Assembly: GCA_030037185.1 (NCBI GenBank)
Contig: JASHRR010001155.1
Coordinates: forward strand, 1-5,932
Length of the DNA: 5,932 nt
DNA from: Xanthobacteraceae bacterium
GTDB taxonomy: Bacteria; Pseudomonadota; Alphaproteobacteria; Rhizobiales; Xanthobacteraceae
Direction: 5' to 3'
Shown here: positions 1 to 5,587 of the stretch, piece by piece
How positions within the stretch are numbered: position 1 is the stretch's first letter
Layout: each line of letters opens with the position of its first letter
The notes under the pieces: model-generated
What the model saw: the letters and a program-made list of their open reading frames with translations, nothing else
Databases searched by the model: none
Told to the model about the DNA's origin: nothing
Made by a program: the position numbers and the translations under genes

Positions 1-71
1 GGACTAGAGCATCGCGAGCTACGTCAAAGACCGGATTTCTGGAGTTTGTAGCGCGACGATAAGCATTTGCC

Positions 72-146
72 ATTATGGTTAATATGTCGCAATACGAGGA
101 GATTTCTACATTTTCCAATGCGGAAATGTAATTCGTTAACCATAAT
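72..146. repeat. Nested inverted repeats in the leader of the L,D-transpeptidase gene
   Basis: The outer arms are ATTATGGTTAA (72-82) and TTAACCATAAT (136-146), a perfect 11-bp inverted repeat. Inside lie TACATTTTCC (107-116) and GGAAATGTA (122-130), which pair over nine bases with one extra T and a 5-base loop. The outer arms contain TTAACCAT on opposite strands, which resembles the half-site recognised by the alphaproteobacterial cell-cycle regulator CtrA; a full TTAA-N7-TTAA site is not present. The block ends about 95 bp before the chosen start of the transpeptidase gene and is clearly more AT-rich than its surroundings. The repeats are seen directly. A role as an operator or in a folded leader is inference. 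Confidence 0.6.
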
Positions 147-230
147 CAAGGCAATGTCGCCCAAAAAGGGTCTTGATTTACCTGCCCTACTAAACGCGAG
201 AATAAGATTTGTGCCAGTCGACTCGGCCCA

Positions 231-235
231 AGGAG
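231..235 (+). promoter_or_regulatory. Ribosome binding site fixing the start of the L,D-transpeptidase
   Basis: AGGAG sits six bases before the ATG at 242. The reading frame also has an upstream TTG at 209, but that start has no comparable site and would put eleven polar residues ahead of the signal peptide. This site therefore decides in favour of 242. Confidence 0.7.
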
Positions 236-241
236 CTGGCG

Positions 242-1510
242 ATGCGTCGCGGTTCGGCTTTCTCCACAATCGTGCTCAGCGCCGTAGCGATAGCGGGCGA
301 CGCCGAAGCGAAGCTGGATTTGTACATCGACAAGTCGACGCAACAGATGTCCGTCATTCGCAACGGTGCGCTGCTTTACGCCTGGCCTGTTTCGACTGGG
401 CGGGACAGATTTTCAACGCCCAGCGGCGTCTTCACGCCGGAGCGCCTTGAGCCGATCTGGTACTCCAAAGCCTATTACAACGTCCCGATGCCCTACGCCA
501 TCTTCTTTCACAACGGGTACGCGATTCACGGCAGCTACGACATCACGCAATTGGGGGGCCCGGCATCACATGGCTGCGTTCGACTTCATCCCCAAGAAGC
601 CGCACTGTTGTTTGCAATGGTCGAGCAGGAAGGCCCCGCTAATACCACAATCGTGGTTGGGGGCGGGCCGCCCGCTCCCCCGCCGCCGCGCTACCGCGGT
701 TTGGGTGAGCCGCCGCCATACGTTCGCGACAGCGCAATCCCGCCAGGCGCCTATCCGCCCAATCCGGGGGTGCCGCCTTACTACGACCCCTATCATTATG
801 TTGACGGGCCCGAACGGAGGCGCGGCGATGACGGCCGATCAGCGATAAGGGACGCTTACCTGAATCGACCGCCACCGCCGCGGCTTGACGCGGAGGCACC
901 GACGGAACCGCCGCCCGGCCCGGGCGGCCGCTATCGCCCGCCCCCACCGCCGCTCGATGCGCAGGTAGGGATGGAACCGACGCTGCCGCCACGCCGCGGC
1001 TACGGGCCGCCTGCATCGCGTTTCGACGGGCAGGCGGCGACTGAACCGGCCGTTCCCCCGCGCGGCCGCTATCGGCCCCCGGCGCCTGTCCCAGTCACCG
1101 CGAAATCGAATTCGAAATGCCCCACTTGCGCGGCTAGCCGCGCATCCGACGAGCCGGTGAATCATAACGCAAGCGCAAACCACTCGGCCAAATCTGCGCC
1201 CCCGTCGTCGTCACCTCTGTCGCCTCCTTCTGAATCGGTGCGGCTGCCGTCGGCGCCCTCCGGATCGGCGCCGTCGCCGTGGCCGCTGTCCGCATCACTT
1301 GCGCCTCCACCGGCCCAGCCCGCATCGCCATCTCCGCCAGCGCCGGCGGCATCGGCGACGCCGGCGGCATCGCAGCCATCTGAACCACAGCAGTCGGGCT
1401 CGCGCTACAGGGTTCTGCCAAGATCGTACTGGGCCGGAGCATCATGGCGGTGGCGATTGAAGGCTGAACACGAGATCAGCGCTCCTTCTCTCGCTCCCAA
1501 CTCTCAGTGA
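242..1510 (+). CDS. Exported L,D-transpeptidase (YkuD family) with long Pro-rich repeat tail
   Basis: The 422-residue product is predicted to cross-link peptidoglycan (or anchor proteins to it) in the periplasm through a catalytic cysteine. Residues 1-23 form a signal peptide ending AEA, followed by the YkuD domain at about 25-140. The family motif is complete: His96-Gly97, then SHGCVR at 109-114 with nucleophile Cys112 and partner His110. From about residue 143 the chain becomes low-complexity: Pro-rich to about 285, including three tandem 23-residue units (209-231, 232-254, 255-277), then Ser/Pro/Ala-rich to about 385. A CPTC pair lies at 293-296. Usual YkuD enzymes end soon after the catalytic domain, so about two thirds of this protein is extension. 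Start 242 is chosen for its AGGAG site. The enzyme class is secure; the tail could be a wall-spanning spacer or a protein-binding region, which is inference. Confidence 0.9.
   Translation: MRRGSAFSTIVLSAVAIAGDAEAKLDLYIDKSTQQMSVIRNGALLYAWPVSTGRDRFSTPSGVFTPERLEPIWYSKAYYNVPMPYAIFFHNGYAIHGSYDITQLGGPASHGCVRLHPQEAALLFAMVEQEGPANTTIVVGGGPPAPPPPRYRGLGEPPPYVRDSAIPPGAYPPNPGVPPYYDPYHYVDGPERRRGDDGRSAIRDAYLNRPPPPRLDAEAPTEPPPGPGGRYRPPPPPLDAQVGMEPTLPPRRGYGPPASRFDGQAATEPAVPPRGRYRPPAPVPVTAKSNSKCPTCAASRASDEPVNHNASANHSAKSAPPSSSPLSPPSESVRLPSAPSGSAPSPWPLSASLAPPPAQPASPSPPAPAASATPAASQPSEPQQSGSRYRVLPRSYWAGASWRWRLKAEHEISAPSLAPNSQ
866..1072 (+). repeat. Three tandem 69-bp (23-residue) repeats inside the transpeptidase tail
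   Basis: The units are 866-934, 935-1003 and 1004-1072, encoding residues 209-231, 232-254 and 255-277. Each follows the plan (R/G)PP, then L/F-D-A/G, a short acidic or polar stretch, EP, a Pro-rich stretch and a terminal basic/Gly patch ending in Tyr. A partial fourth unit (RPPAP) follows. The nucleotide copies have diverged substantially while keeping exact length, so the repeat is old or held by selection on the protein rather than a fresh slippage product. Confidence 0.8.
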
Positions 1511-1774
1511 GTCGCCGCCTACAAAATATGGTCGCATATTGTTCGATCTTGGTAAGCACACGCGGCTGCTCGGTTTCTGGCGCGATCGTTACCGAGCGCC
1601 CCGCATGCGCCGATTCCCCCATCGAGGTTTGGCGTGGATTGAGGAGAACGGGACAGATGCGCCGTGCACGCCGGTTCGCCTGCGGACGCAGCGAACTCGA
1701 GTGCTCACACCCCAGCACCAAGCTTGAAAATTTAACGCTCGTCGTAACTGCGGGTGCAGTTTCTGCTCGAACAG

Positions 1775-1845
1775 GCGGCGCCCCGGCGCCGCACGCCAAT
1801 GTTCAATTATCATGCACCAAGATGCCGGCGCCGCGCCCCGGCGCG
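1775..1845. repeat. Pair of GC-rich hairpins sharing a 12-bp core
   Basis: GCGGCGCC-CC-GGCGCCGC (1775-1792) has perfect 8-bp arms. CGCGCC-CC-GGCGCG (1832-1845) has perfect 6-bp arms. Both contain GCGCCCCGGCGC, at 1778-1789 and 1833-1844, 55 bp apart. Neither is followed by a T-run, so they are not classical terminators. Confidence 0.5.
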
Positions 1846-2130
1846 ATGCCGACTGACGAACCATGAGATGTCGTCCGGACAGGTCACCGATGTGAAGCTC
1901 TGCGCGATGCAGGGTGGCGCAGCACAGATAGATTGGAAAACCCTCTCGCGTTGGAACAATTTGGAGCGTGGCGGCCTCGACGGTCCGCGTTGACAAAAGC
2001 CGTCAGAACCTCAGCATTTTCTGACCAATCGCGCCTGTTGCACAGCCGTCGTTGCTCTCCTGGAGTTCGCGCAAACCAATGAACGCCGCAAGCGCGTTCC
2101 AGTCGAACTGAACTATTTCTTGGCGTCATG

Positions 2131-2162
2131 CCCGGGCCTGCCGCCGCGGCTTTTGGCCGGGG
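2131..2162. repeat. Imperfect CCCGGGCC palindrome downstream of the aldolase gene
   Basis: CCCGGGCC (2131-2138) and GGCCGGGG (2155-2162) pair over seven of eight positions around a 16-base loop that itself contains CCGCGG. It starts about 30 bp beyond the aldolase stop on the minus strand, a sensible place for a transcription end or a dispersed intergenic palindrome. There is no T-tract in the direction of the gene, so intrinsic termination is doubtful. Confidence 0.35.
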
Positions 2163-2193
2163 TCCTCCGCGACGCGCCCATGCCACCGTAACG

Positions 2194-3147
2194 TCACGCT
2201 GCTCGCGAGGCACGCTCGTCCAACAATCCAGCGCCGTTCAGCGCCACACGGATGCGCTCGATTTCGGCGGCGCCGAGCTTCACCAAAGGCGGGCGCACCA
2301 CCGCGCGCGGCAGCCGGCCGAGCAGCACCAAGGCTTCTTTCATCCGGTTGTGCATGTCGACGAACGGGTCCGCGTAGAAGGCGCGCGCGAGCGGGTAGAT
2401 GCGGTCGTTCGTCGCCTTCGCGGCGGCGAGATCGTTATCCGCCACGGCGCGAAACAACTGCACCTGCAGGTCGGCAATGACGCTGCCGGAGCCCGACAAC
2501 AGGCCCTTGCAGCCGAGTACCAGCGAGGAGAACAGCCATGACGAATGGGTGGTGAGCACGCTGACCGGACGCGGCAGGCCCTGCAGCGTGCGGACCTGCC
2601 ACTCGTGAAGCTGCACGTTGTTGGTCCAGTCCTTGATGGCGCAAATCGACGGCACCGCCTCAATGAGCCGCAACAGTGTGTCCGGGGGATAGCCCTGGCC
2701 CGTTGCCAGCGGATACTGAAATACGATGATCGGCAGGTCGGAGGCCTCGGCAATGCGACGGAAATGGGCAATCGCCATGTCGGCGCTCTGCCCGAGAGTG
2801 AACGGTGCGGGCGGGAAGACCAGCAATGCCGAGGCGCCGCCCGCCATCGCAGCGCGCGCTAATCGGGCTGCCTCCAGACTGCCATCCGCCCAAACGCCAT
2901 GCACGATCGGCAGCTTGTCGCCGACCTCCTCGCCGGCAATTTCCATGACCCGGCGCTGCTCCTCGAACGTGCAGGAGGCAACTTCGGTCGAGTGCGCGTT
3001 GATCGTAATGGATGAAAGCCCGTCCGTCGACGCAACCTGGCGCAGGTGAGCGCGAAAGCATTTTTCGTCGATCGCAAGATCGTCCGCGAAGGGCAGCAGT
3101 ACGGCGGGAATGACGCCCTCGGGAACAAAGGTCGGATGGCGGATCAT
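2194..3147 (-). CDS. DHDPS / N-acetylneuraminate lyase superfamily aldolase
   Basis: The 317-residue cytoplasmic TIM-barrel protein should cleave or form a carbon-carbon bond next to a keto acid through a lysine Schiff base. The Schiff-base lysine is Lys172 in AIKDWTNN, and the conserved active-site tyrosine is Tyr145 in VFQYPLATG, 27 residues earlier as the family requires. The usual GTTGE loop of dihydrodipicolinate synthase is replaced by AHSTE (51-55). The arginine found five residues after the tyrosine in E. coli DapA is replaced by Gly150. I therefore call it a superfamily member acting on another substrate rather than DapA; the substrate is unknown. An ATG 18 codons upstream (3201) exists, but GAGGAG at 3154-3159 sits six bases before ATG 3147 and the family start fits there. 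The gene is single and divergent from the Cys-rich gene. Confidence 0.85.
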   Translation of the reverse strand: MIRHPTFVPEGVIPAVLLPFADDLAIDEKCFRAHLRQVASTDGLSSITINAHSTEVASCTFEEQRRVMEIAGEEVGDKLPIVHGVWADGSLEAARLARAAMAGGASALLVFPPAPFTLGQSADMAIAHFRRIAEASDLPIIVFQYPLATGQGYPPDTLLRLIEAVPSICAIKDWTNNVQLHEWQVRTLQGLPRPVSVLTTHSSWLFSSLVLGCKGLLSGSGSVIADLQVQLFRAVADNDLAAAKATNDRIYPLARAFYADPFVDMHNRMKEALVLLGRLPRAVVRPPLVKLGAAEIERIRVALNGAGLLDERASRAA

Positions 3148-3153
3148 GAGAGG

Positions 3154-3159
3154 CTCCTC
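3154..3159 (-). promoter_or_regulatory. Ribosome binding site fixing the aldolase start
   Basis: On the minus strand GAGGAG lies six bases ahead of ATG 3147. It selects this start over the in-frame ATG at 3201, which would add an Arg-rich N-terminus not expected in this family. Confidence 0.7.
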
Positions 3160-3247
3160 ACTGCGTGGCCGGCAGCGAATGGCGGCGCGGTGCGCCGGCA
3201 ACCTAGCCGATCAGCCAGCCGGCCGCACGGGCAAAATCGGGCCGCGT

Positions 3248-3272
3248 GGAACGGCCGAGCGGTTATTGCGTT
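3248..3272 (+). promoter_or_regulatory. EcfG-type general stress response promoter
   Basis: GGAAC at 3248-3252 and CGTT at 3269-3272 are separated by exactly 16 bases. This matches the established GGAAC-N16/17-CGTT consensus for the alphaproteobacterial stress sigma factor EcfG without a mismatch. It lies in the divergent gap and points to the right, so transcription would start near 3280 and give a leader of about 115 nt before the Cys-rich protein gene at 3397. I checked the other GGAAC/GTTCC sites that I noticed in the window and found none with the partner box at the right spacing. Confidence 0.65.
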
Positions 3273-3382
3273 GGAGAGCGCCACGGCTTGCGGGTGCTCT
3301 GTCCGCTCAGCGACAAACCTGATCTTTCGGCCATAAAGGCGGTATGAAGCACCTTGTTTGCTTAGGTCGGGAAGAGGGTTGA

Positions 3383-3388
3383 AGGAGG
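3383..3388 (+). promoter_or_regulatory. Strong ribosome binding site of the Cys-rich protein gene
   Basis: AGGAGG inside GAAGGAGGGG sits eight bases before ATG 3397. It rules out the in-frame codon at 3358 and favours 3397 over a second in-frame ATG at 3421. Confidence 0.75.
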
Positions 3389-3396
3389 GGGATCAC

Positions 3397-3717
3397 ATGA
3401 GATTGCGAGGATTGCGTAAGATGAGAGATGTTCCATCCGGATCGATCCGGTTCGCAACAATCGTGATACTCGGATTGCTGGCCAGCGCAATGTCCGGGTA
3501 CTTTCGCCCGGCGAAGGCCGAGACGGCCCGCGACGCCTGCACCCAAGATGCTTTCAGGCTCTGCAGCGACGCCATACCGGATGTCGCGCGAACCAAGGCG
3601 TGCCTCGCAAGACACCGCAGTAGCCTCAGTCCGCTATGCCGGGCAGCCTTCTCGGGCCGTAGTACCGCGCGTCGCTACCGTGCCCAGGCGGGCCATTATC
3701 GCCGCTATCGCTATTAA
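3397..3717 (+). CDS. Small exported four-cysteine protein with Arg/Tyr-rich tail
   Basis: The product has 106 residues. A basic N-terminus and a hydrophobic stretch at about 19-34 lead to a likely signal peptidase site after AKA (39-41), giving a mature part of about 65 residues. Four cysteines at 48, 56, 69 and 81 follow the pattern C-x7-C-x12-C-x11-C, in the arrangement C..DAFRLC...ACL....SLSPLC. This resembles the Cys-rich (GLG1/FGFR-type) repeat seen in small periplasmic proteins of rhizobia; the four cysteines probably make two disulfides. The last 17 residues are Arg/Tyr-rich (ending YRRYRY). The function is unknown. The start is set by AGGAGG at 3383-3388, and the EcfG-like promoter upstream suggests induction under general stress. 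A start at 3421 would still keep most of the signal peptide. Confidence 0.8.
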   Translation: MRLRGLRKMRDVPSGSIRFATIVILGLLASAMSGYFRPAKAETARDACTQDAFRLCSDAIPDVARTKACLARHRSSLSPLCRAAFSGRSTARRYRAQAGHYRRYRY

Positions 3718-4269
3718 TTGCCACTAGCCCTCCGTTCCGCCGCCTCAACCAATGGAACCACTGCTCACCTACGCTTCGCCTTCTCCTCTGGCATCCTGAC
3801 GCTATCAGCACCTGCTCTCGCTTCGTCGTTTCAGGTTGCCACTCGCGCGCAAGGTGGCTTCCGGCCGGCTCGCCGTTACCGGGAGGGTGTCGAACCCTCT
3901 GGATCACTACGAGAGGTTTCAGTTCGCATCGTCATCCTGCCTGCTGGCATCCTGTCGCTATGACGCTGCCCTTGCGGCAATCTCCCCTCGACAATGTTGT
4001 AGAGGAGCAAGACACGTTTCGTGCTTGTCGCGAGCTTGTCTTGAGTCCTTCGAGAGGTTCGAACCGAGGAAGCCTTCGCACCTCGGTCTTGAACCTGTCC
4101 GCAACGTGGCGGGGCCGTGATCCCCGGCTGAGTCTGGTAACTGCGGGCTTCCGAGCAGCCGCCAAGCGGCTCAACCCCCGTCAGGGCCCTTCAGCGAGGG
4201 GACTGGTTACAGGCGGCGGAAAACGGAAGGTGGGGTCAACCATCCCGCCTCGCTTGTTTCAGCAATCAC
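3718..4269. other. Non-coding gap rich in short hairpins
   Basis: No frame here resembles a known protein. Seen directly: a 16-bp imperfect direct repeat GGCATCCTG(A/T)CGCTAT at 3790-3805 and 3946-3961; a hairpin GAGGGT/ACCCTC at 3883-3899; a stem around ACAA/TTGT extended by CTCC/GGAG (about 3982-4007); CAAG(A)CACG/CGTGCTTG at 4008-4027; the palindrome GGTTCGAACC at 4056-4065; ACCGAGG/CCTCGGT at 4063-4087; and AGCCGC-CAA-GCGGCT at 4157-4171. Several are stronger than expected for spacer, but GC-rich DNA gives many such stems. It could hold a structured RNA or old intergenic palindromes; I cannot choose. Confidence 0.4.
3883..3899 (-). repeat. Hairpin with tRNA T-arm-like loop, isolated
   Basis: Read on the minus strand this is GAGGG-TTCGACA-CCCTC: a 5-bp stem with a 7-base loop that fits the TTCRANN pattern of a tRNA T-arm. 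No matching acceptor stem, anticodon arm or D-arm is found upstream on that strand, so it is not a tRNA gene. It may be chance or a 3' tRNA remnant. Confidence 0.3.
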
Positions 4270-4590
4270 TCAATTGCCGCCGCCGCATTCTGGGAATGCG
4301 CGATGGACACAGTCGCGCAGCACCGCCCTCGGAATTGCCGTTTGCCGCAGTTCTTTGGGCTCAAGCGTGCCATTCTTGTCAACGTCGATACGATCGAACG
4401 TCCGACCCATGAAGTCCAGGAACTCTTCTTTCGACACAACACCGTTCTGGTCTTTATCCATCATGCGCAGGAGTTGTCTCACATCCCTATCCGCCGTCGC
4501 TGCCGTCTGCCTACCGGCCGCGAGCGCTGCGGTCGACATCGTGCCGACAACGAACGACGCTGCGATCAGCGCGATTGCTTTACGGATCAT
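4270..4590 (-). CDS. Exported EF-hand calcium-binding protein
   Basis: The 106-residue protein has a signal peptide (1 to about 24, ending in AALAA) and two canonical 12-residue EF-hand loops. Loop one is DKDQNGVVSKEE (45-56) and loop two is DVDKNGTLEPKE (69-80). Both keep Asp at 1 and 3, Asn at 5, Gly at 6 and Glu at 12, so both should bind calcium in the periplasm. Two late cysteines (94, 102) could form a disulfide. Small exported EF-hand proteins of this size are common in rhizobia; their roles (calcium buffering or sensing) are mostly unproven. ATG 4590 is preceded by GGAGGGG at 4600-4606 (minus strand), nine bases away. It is transcribed alone, and no partner gene is adjacent on its strand. 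Confidence 0.88.
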   Translation of the reverse strand: MIRKAIALIAASFVVGTMSTAALAAGRQTAATADRDVRQLLRMMDKDQNGVVSKEEFLDFMGRTFDRIDVDKNGTLEPKELRQTAIPRAVLRDCVHRAFPECGGGN

Positions 4591-4664
4591 AATGGTTGTC
4601 CCCTCCGTTTGAGTTCGCGACCCGCTGTCTATGCTTGAGGCAATCTTTGCGAAGGGGTCGGAGC

Positions 4665-4680
4665 CTACGCACAGGCGTAG
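4665..4680. repeat. Perfect 6-bp hairpin in the EF-hand gene leader
   Basis: CTACGC (4665-4670), loop ACAG, GCGTAG (4675-4680). It lies between the predicted promoter region and the ribosome binding site of the EF-hand gene, so it would be part of the 5' leader if transcription starts in the AT-rich block. There is no T-run on either side. Confidence 0.4.
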
Positions 4681-4693
4681 CGTCGCACTCGCA

Positions 4694-4736
4694 CATTAAG
4701 ATAAATTAATATTTTACCCAGAAGAGGGATCGTCAA
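4694..4736 (-). promoter_or_regulatory. Candidate promoter region of the EF-hand gene
   Basis: On the minus strand a TTGACG box (4731-4736) is followed by an AT-only stretch at about 4694-4715 that offers several poor -10 candidates; the best, TATTAA, lies 19 bases away, which is long for sigma-70. The stretch also holds TTAA-N6-TTAA (4696-4709), one base short of the CtrA spacing. A start here gives a leader of roughly 100 nt. Confidence 0.35.
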
Positions 4737-4820
4737 AAAGGCAGCGGCGCACCGCAAGTTCTTTAGACTTGATCTCTGGTCCGCCAGCCCAACCGGGAGC
4801 CGGATATGGATCCTGCGACC

Positions 4821-5190
4821 TCATTGTGCCTGATCTCCAGCTCCTTGATGATCGGCCACCAGTTCTCGGCATCGACCTTGCGCAGCGCGCCGAGCCGCCG
4901 TCCGTCGTGCGCGTGGAAAAACTTCAAACCCAAGGTCGACAATTCGAGACTCCACCGCCGGATCGGCCAATGCGTGAACGCATTGAGCTTGCCGATAATA
5001 TCTCTCGGTATGCCCCTCGGCGCGAACAGCCCATACCAACCCGAGCAGGTCGGCGCCGGCAGCCCATCGCGGCAAAAAGTCGGGATGTCGGGCACTTCTC
5101 GCCTGCGACTGCCCGCATTCGCGCTATTTGCGTTGTTCGCTGCATCGGGGAAGGCCTGGCATACGTAAACTATCCGTGGTCCATTATAGG
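4821..5190 (-). pseudogene. Decayed 3' part of a Bug/TctC-type solute-binding protein gene
   Basis: Bug/TctC proteins are periplasmic carboxylate-binding subunits of tripartite tricarboxylate transporters. Their C-terminal landmarks are visible but spread over two frames: RMRAVAGEK (about 5100-5125), then VPDIPTFCRDGLP and GWYGLFAPRGIPRDIIGKL in another frame, then ALADPAVESRIVDLGFEVFPRA back in the first, then LGALRKVDAENWWPIIKEL in the second. A last shift near 4830 would restore a normal end ...KAQ and the TGA at 4821-4823. That makes four indels, near 5100, 4978, 4895 and 4830. About two thirds of the usual 320 residues are missing upstream, and no membrane partner (TctA/TctB) is present. 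The family call is firm; the exact left edge is not. Confidence 0.8.
4969..4984. repeat. Palindrome at a frameshift point of the TctC remnant
   Basis: AATGCGT-GA-ACGCATT has perfect 7-bp arms with a 2-base centre. It coincides with the point where the remnant changes frame, between the GKLNA part and the ALADPAV part, so it may mark a small hairpin-mediated deletion. Confidence 0.45.
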
Positions 5191-5273
5191 AGGCGATAGA
5201 GGCATTGATTGCGTTTTTTCGAGCCCTGAGCAATGAGATCAGGGCGGACGGAATCGGGGGTTTGGCAGGCCCG

Positions 5274-5569
5274 TGCAAACTTTGCCTAATTCCGGCCGCC
5301 ACCTTTCATGCAGCAGCTGCGGATGAAACACTCAAGTTTCGAACCATCATGCTCAGTGTGCAAACTCAGGACGCCGGCGGCGTTGATGGGCCTCTTGTCC
5401 CCCTTCACGGGGGCTGGCATCGCTTCCTGACGGAACCGTGGGGACTACGTATTTCGTCAGCCTCAGCGAGTACGTCAAGGGCTCAGGGCCAATCACGCCA
5501 GTGTATTTCAACGTGACACTCGATGACGGTTACGTGTTGTGACTGAAGAATAGTGCTGAGGCCAAGACC
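5274..5569 (+). pseudogene. Decayed secreted-protein gene (frameshift plus TGA)
   Basis: One frame reads KLCLIPAATFHAAAA, a signal-peptide end, then DETLKFRTIMLSVQTQDAGG and VDGPLVPLHG. The next frame continues GLASLPDGTVGTTYFVSLSE, YVKGSGPITPVYFNV and TLDDGYVL. It then meets TGA at 5540-5542 and goes on as LKNSAEAKT. I recall a family of uncharacterised exported rhizobial proteins of about 150-170 residues with this order (DETxKxR.IM..VQTQD, GLASxPDGxVGTxYF, TLxDGxVLWxK); the family has Trp where the TGA stands. The frame change falls at a G-run (5409-5413) that forms the right arm of a CCCCC-TTCAC-GGGGG hairpin. The normal C-terminal part is missing after about 5569, and no in-frame start is obvious next to the signal peptide. 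The family is unnamed to me; pseudogene status is well supported. Confidence 0.65.
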
Positions 5570-5587
5570 ATCAGAACGCGGAGGAGA

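Larger units (their letters stand above)
1511..2193. other. Gene-free gap with GC-rich hairpins
   Basis: I find no open frame here with a recognisable family, a good ribosome binding site and plausible composition. Structures seen: an AT-rich stem AATATG/CATATT just after the transpeptidase stop (1525-1540); two near-identical GC hairpins at 1775-1792 and 1832-1845; a 7-bp inverted repeat GTCAGAA/TTCTGAC at 2002-2025; and an imperfect CCCGGGCC/GGCCGGGG palindrome at 2131-2162 close after the aldolase stop. The last looks like a degenerate copy of the TCATGCCCGGGC-type palindromes common between genes in Bradyrhizobium. A 70-codon frame from ATG 1657, preceded by GAGGAG, is possible but its product is unrecognisable. 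Confidence 0.5.

Noticed and set aside
3..62. Open stretch ending in TAA at 60-62 that could be the end of an upstream gene
   Set aside because: Only 19 codons, and another forward frame is also open to 51; nothing favours either as coding.
1657..1866. 70-codon frame with GAGGAG upstream in the first gap
   Set aside because: The product matches no family I know, has no export signal or domain pattern, and crosses the two GC hairpins.
1997..2190. Open forward frame reading LLEFAQTNERRKRVPVEL in the first gap
   Set aside because: It has no ATG or ribosome binding site, runs through the CCCGGGCC palindrome and has no recognisable family.
3883..3899. Possible tRNA gene from a T-arm-like hairpin
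   Set aside because: The acceptor stem expected from the following bases is not found upstream, and no anticodon arm is visible.
3960..4412. 150-codon forward frame in the second gap
   Set aside because: Its end overlaps the EF-hand gene on the other strand, no family is recognised and it lacks a good ribosome binding site.
5205..5516. 103-codon forward frame treated as an intact gene
   Set aside because: Its middle matches the first half of the decayed secreted-protein gene and then loses the homology at the G-run, so it is part of a pseudogene.
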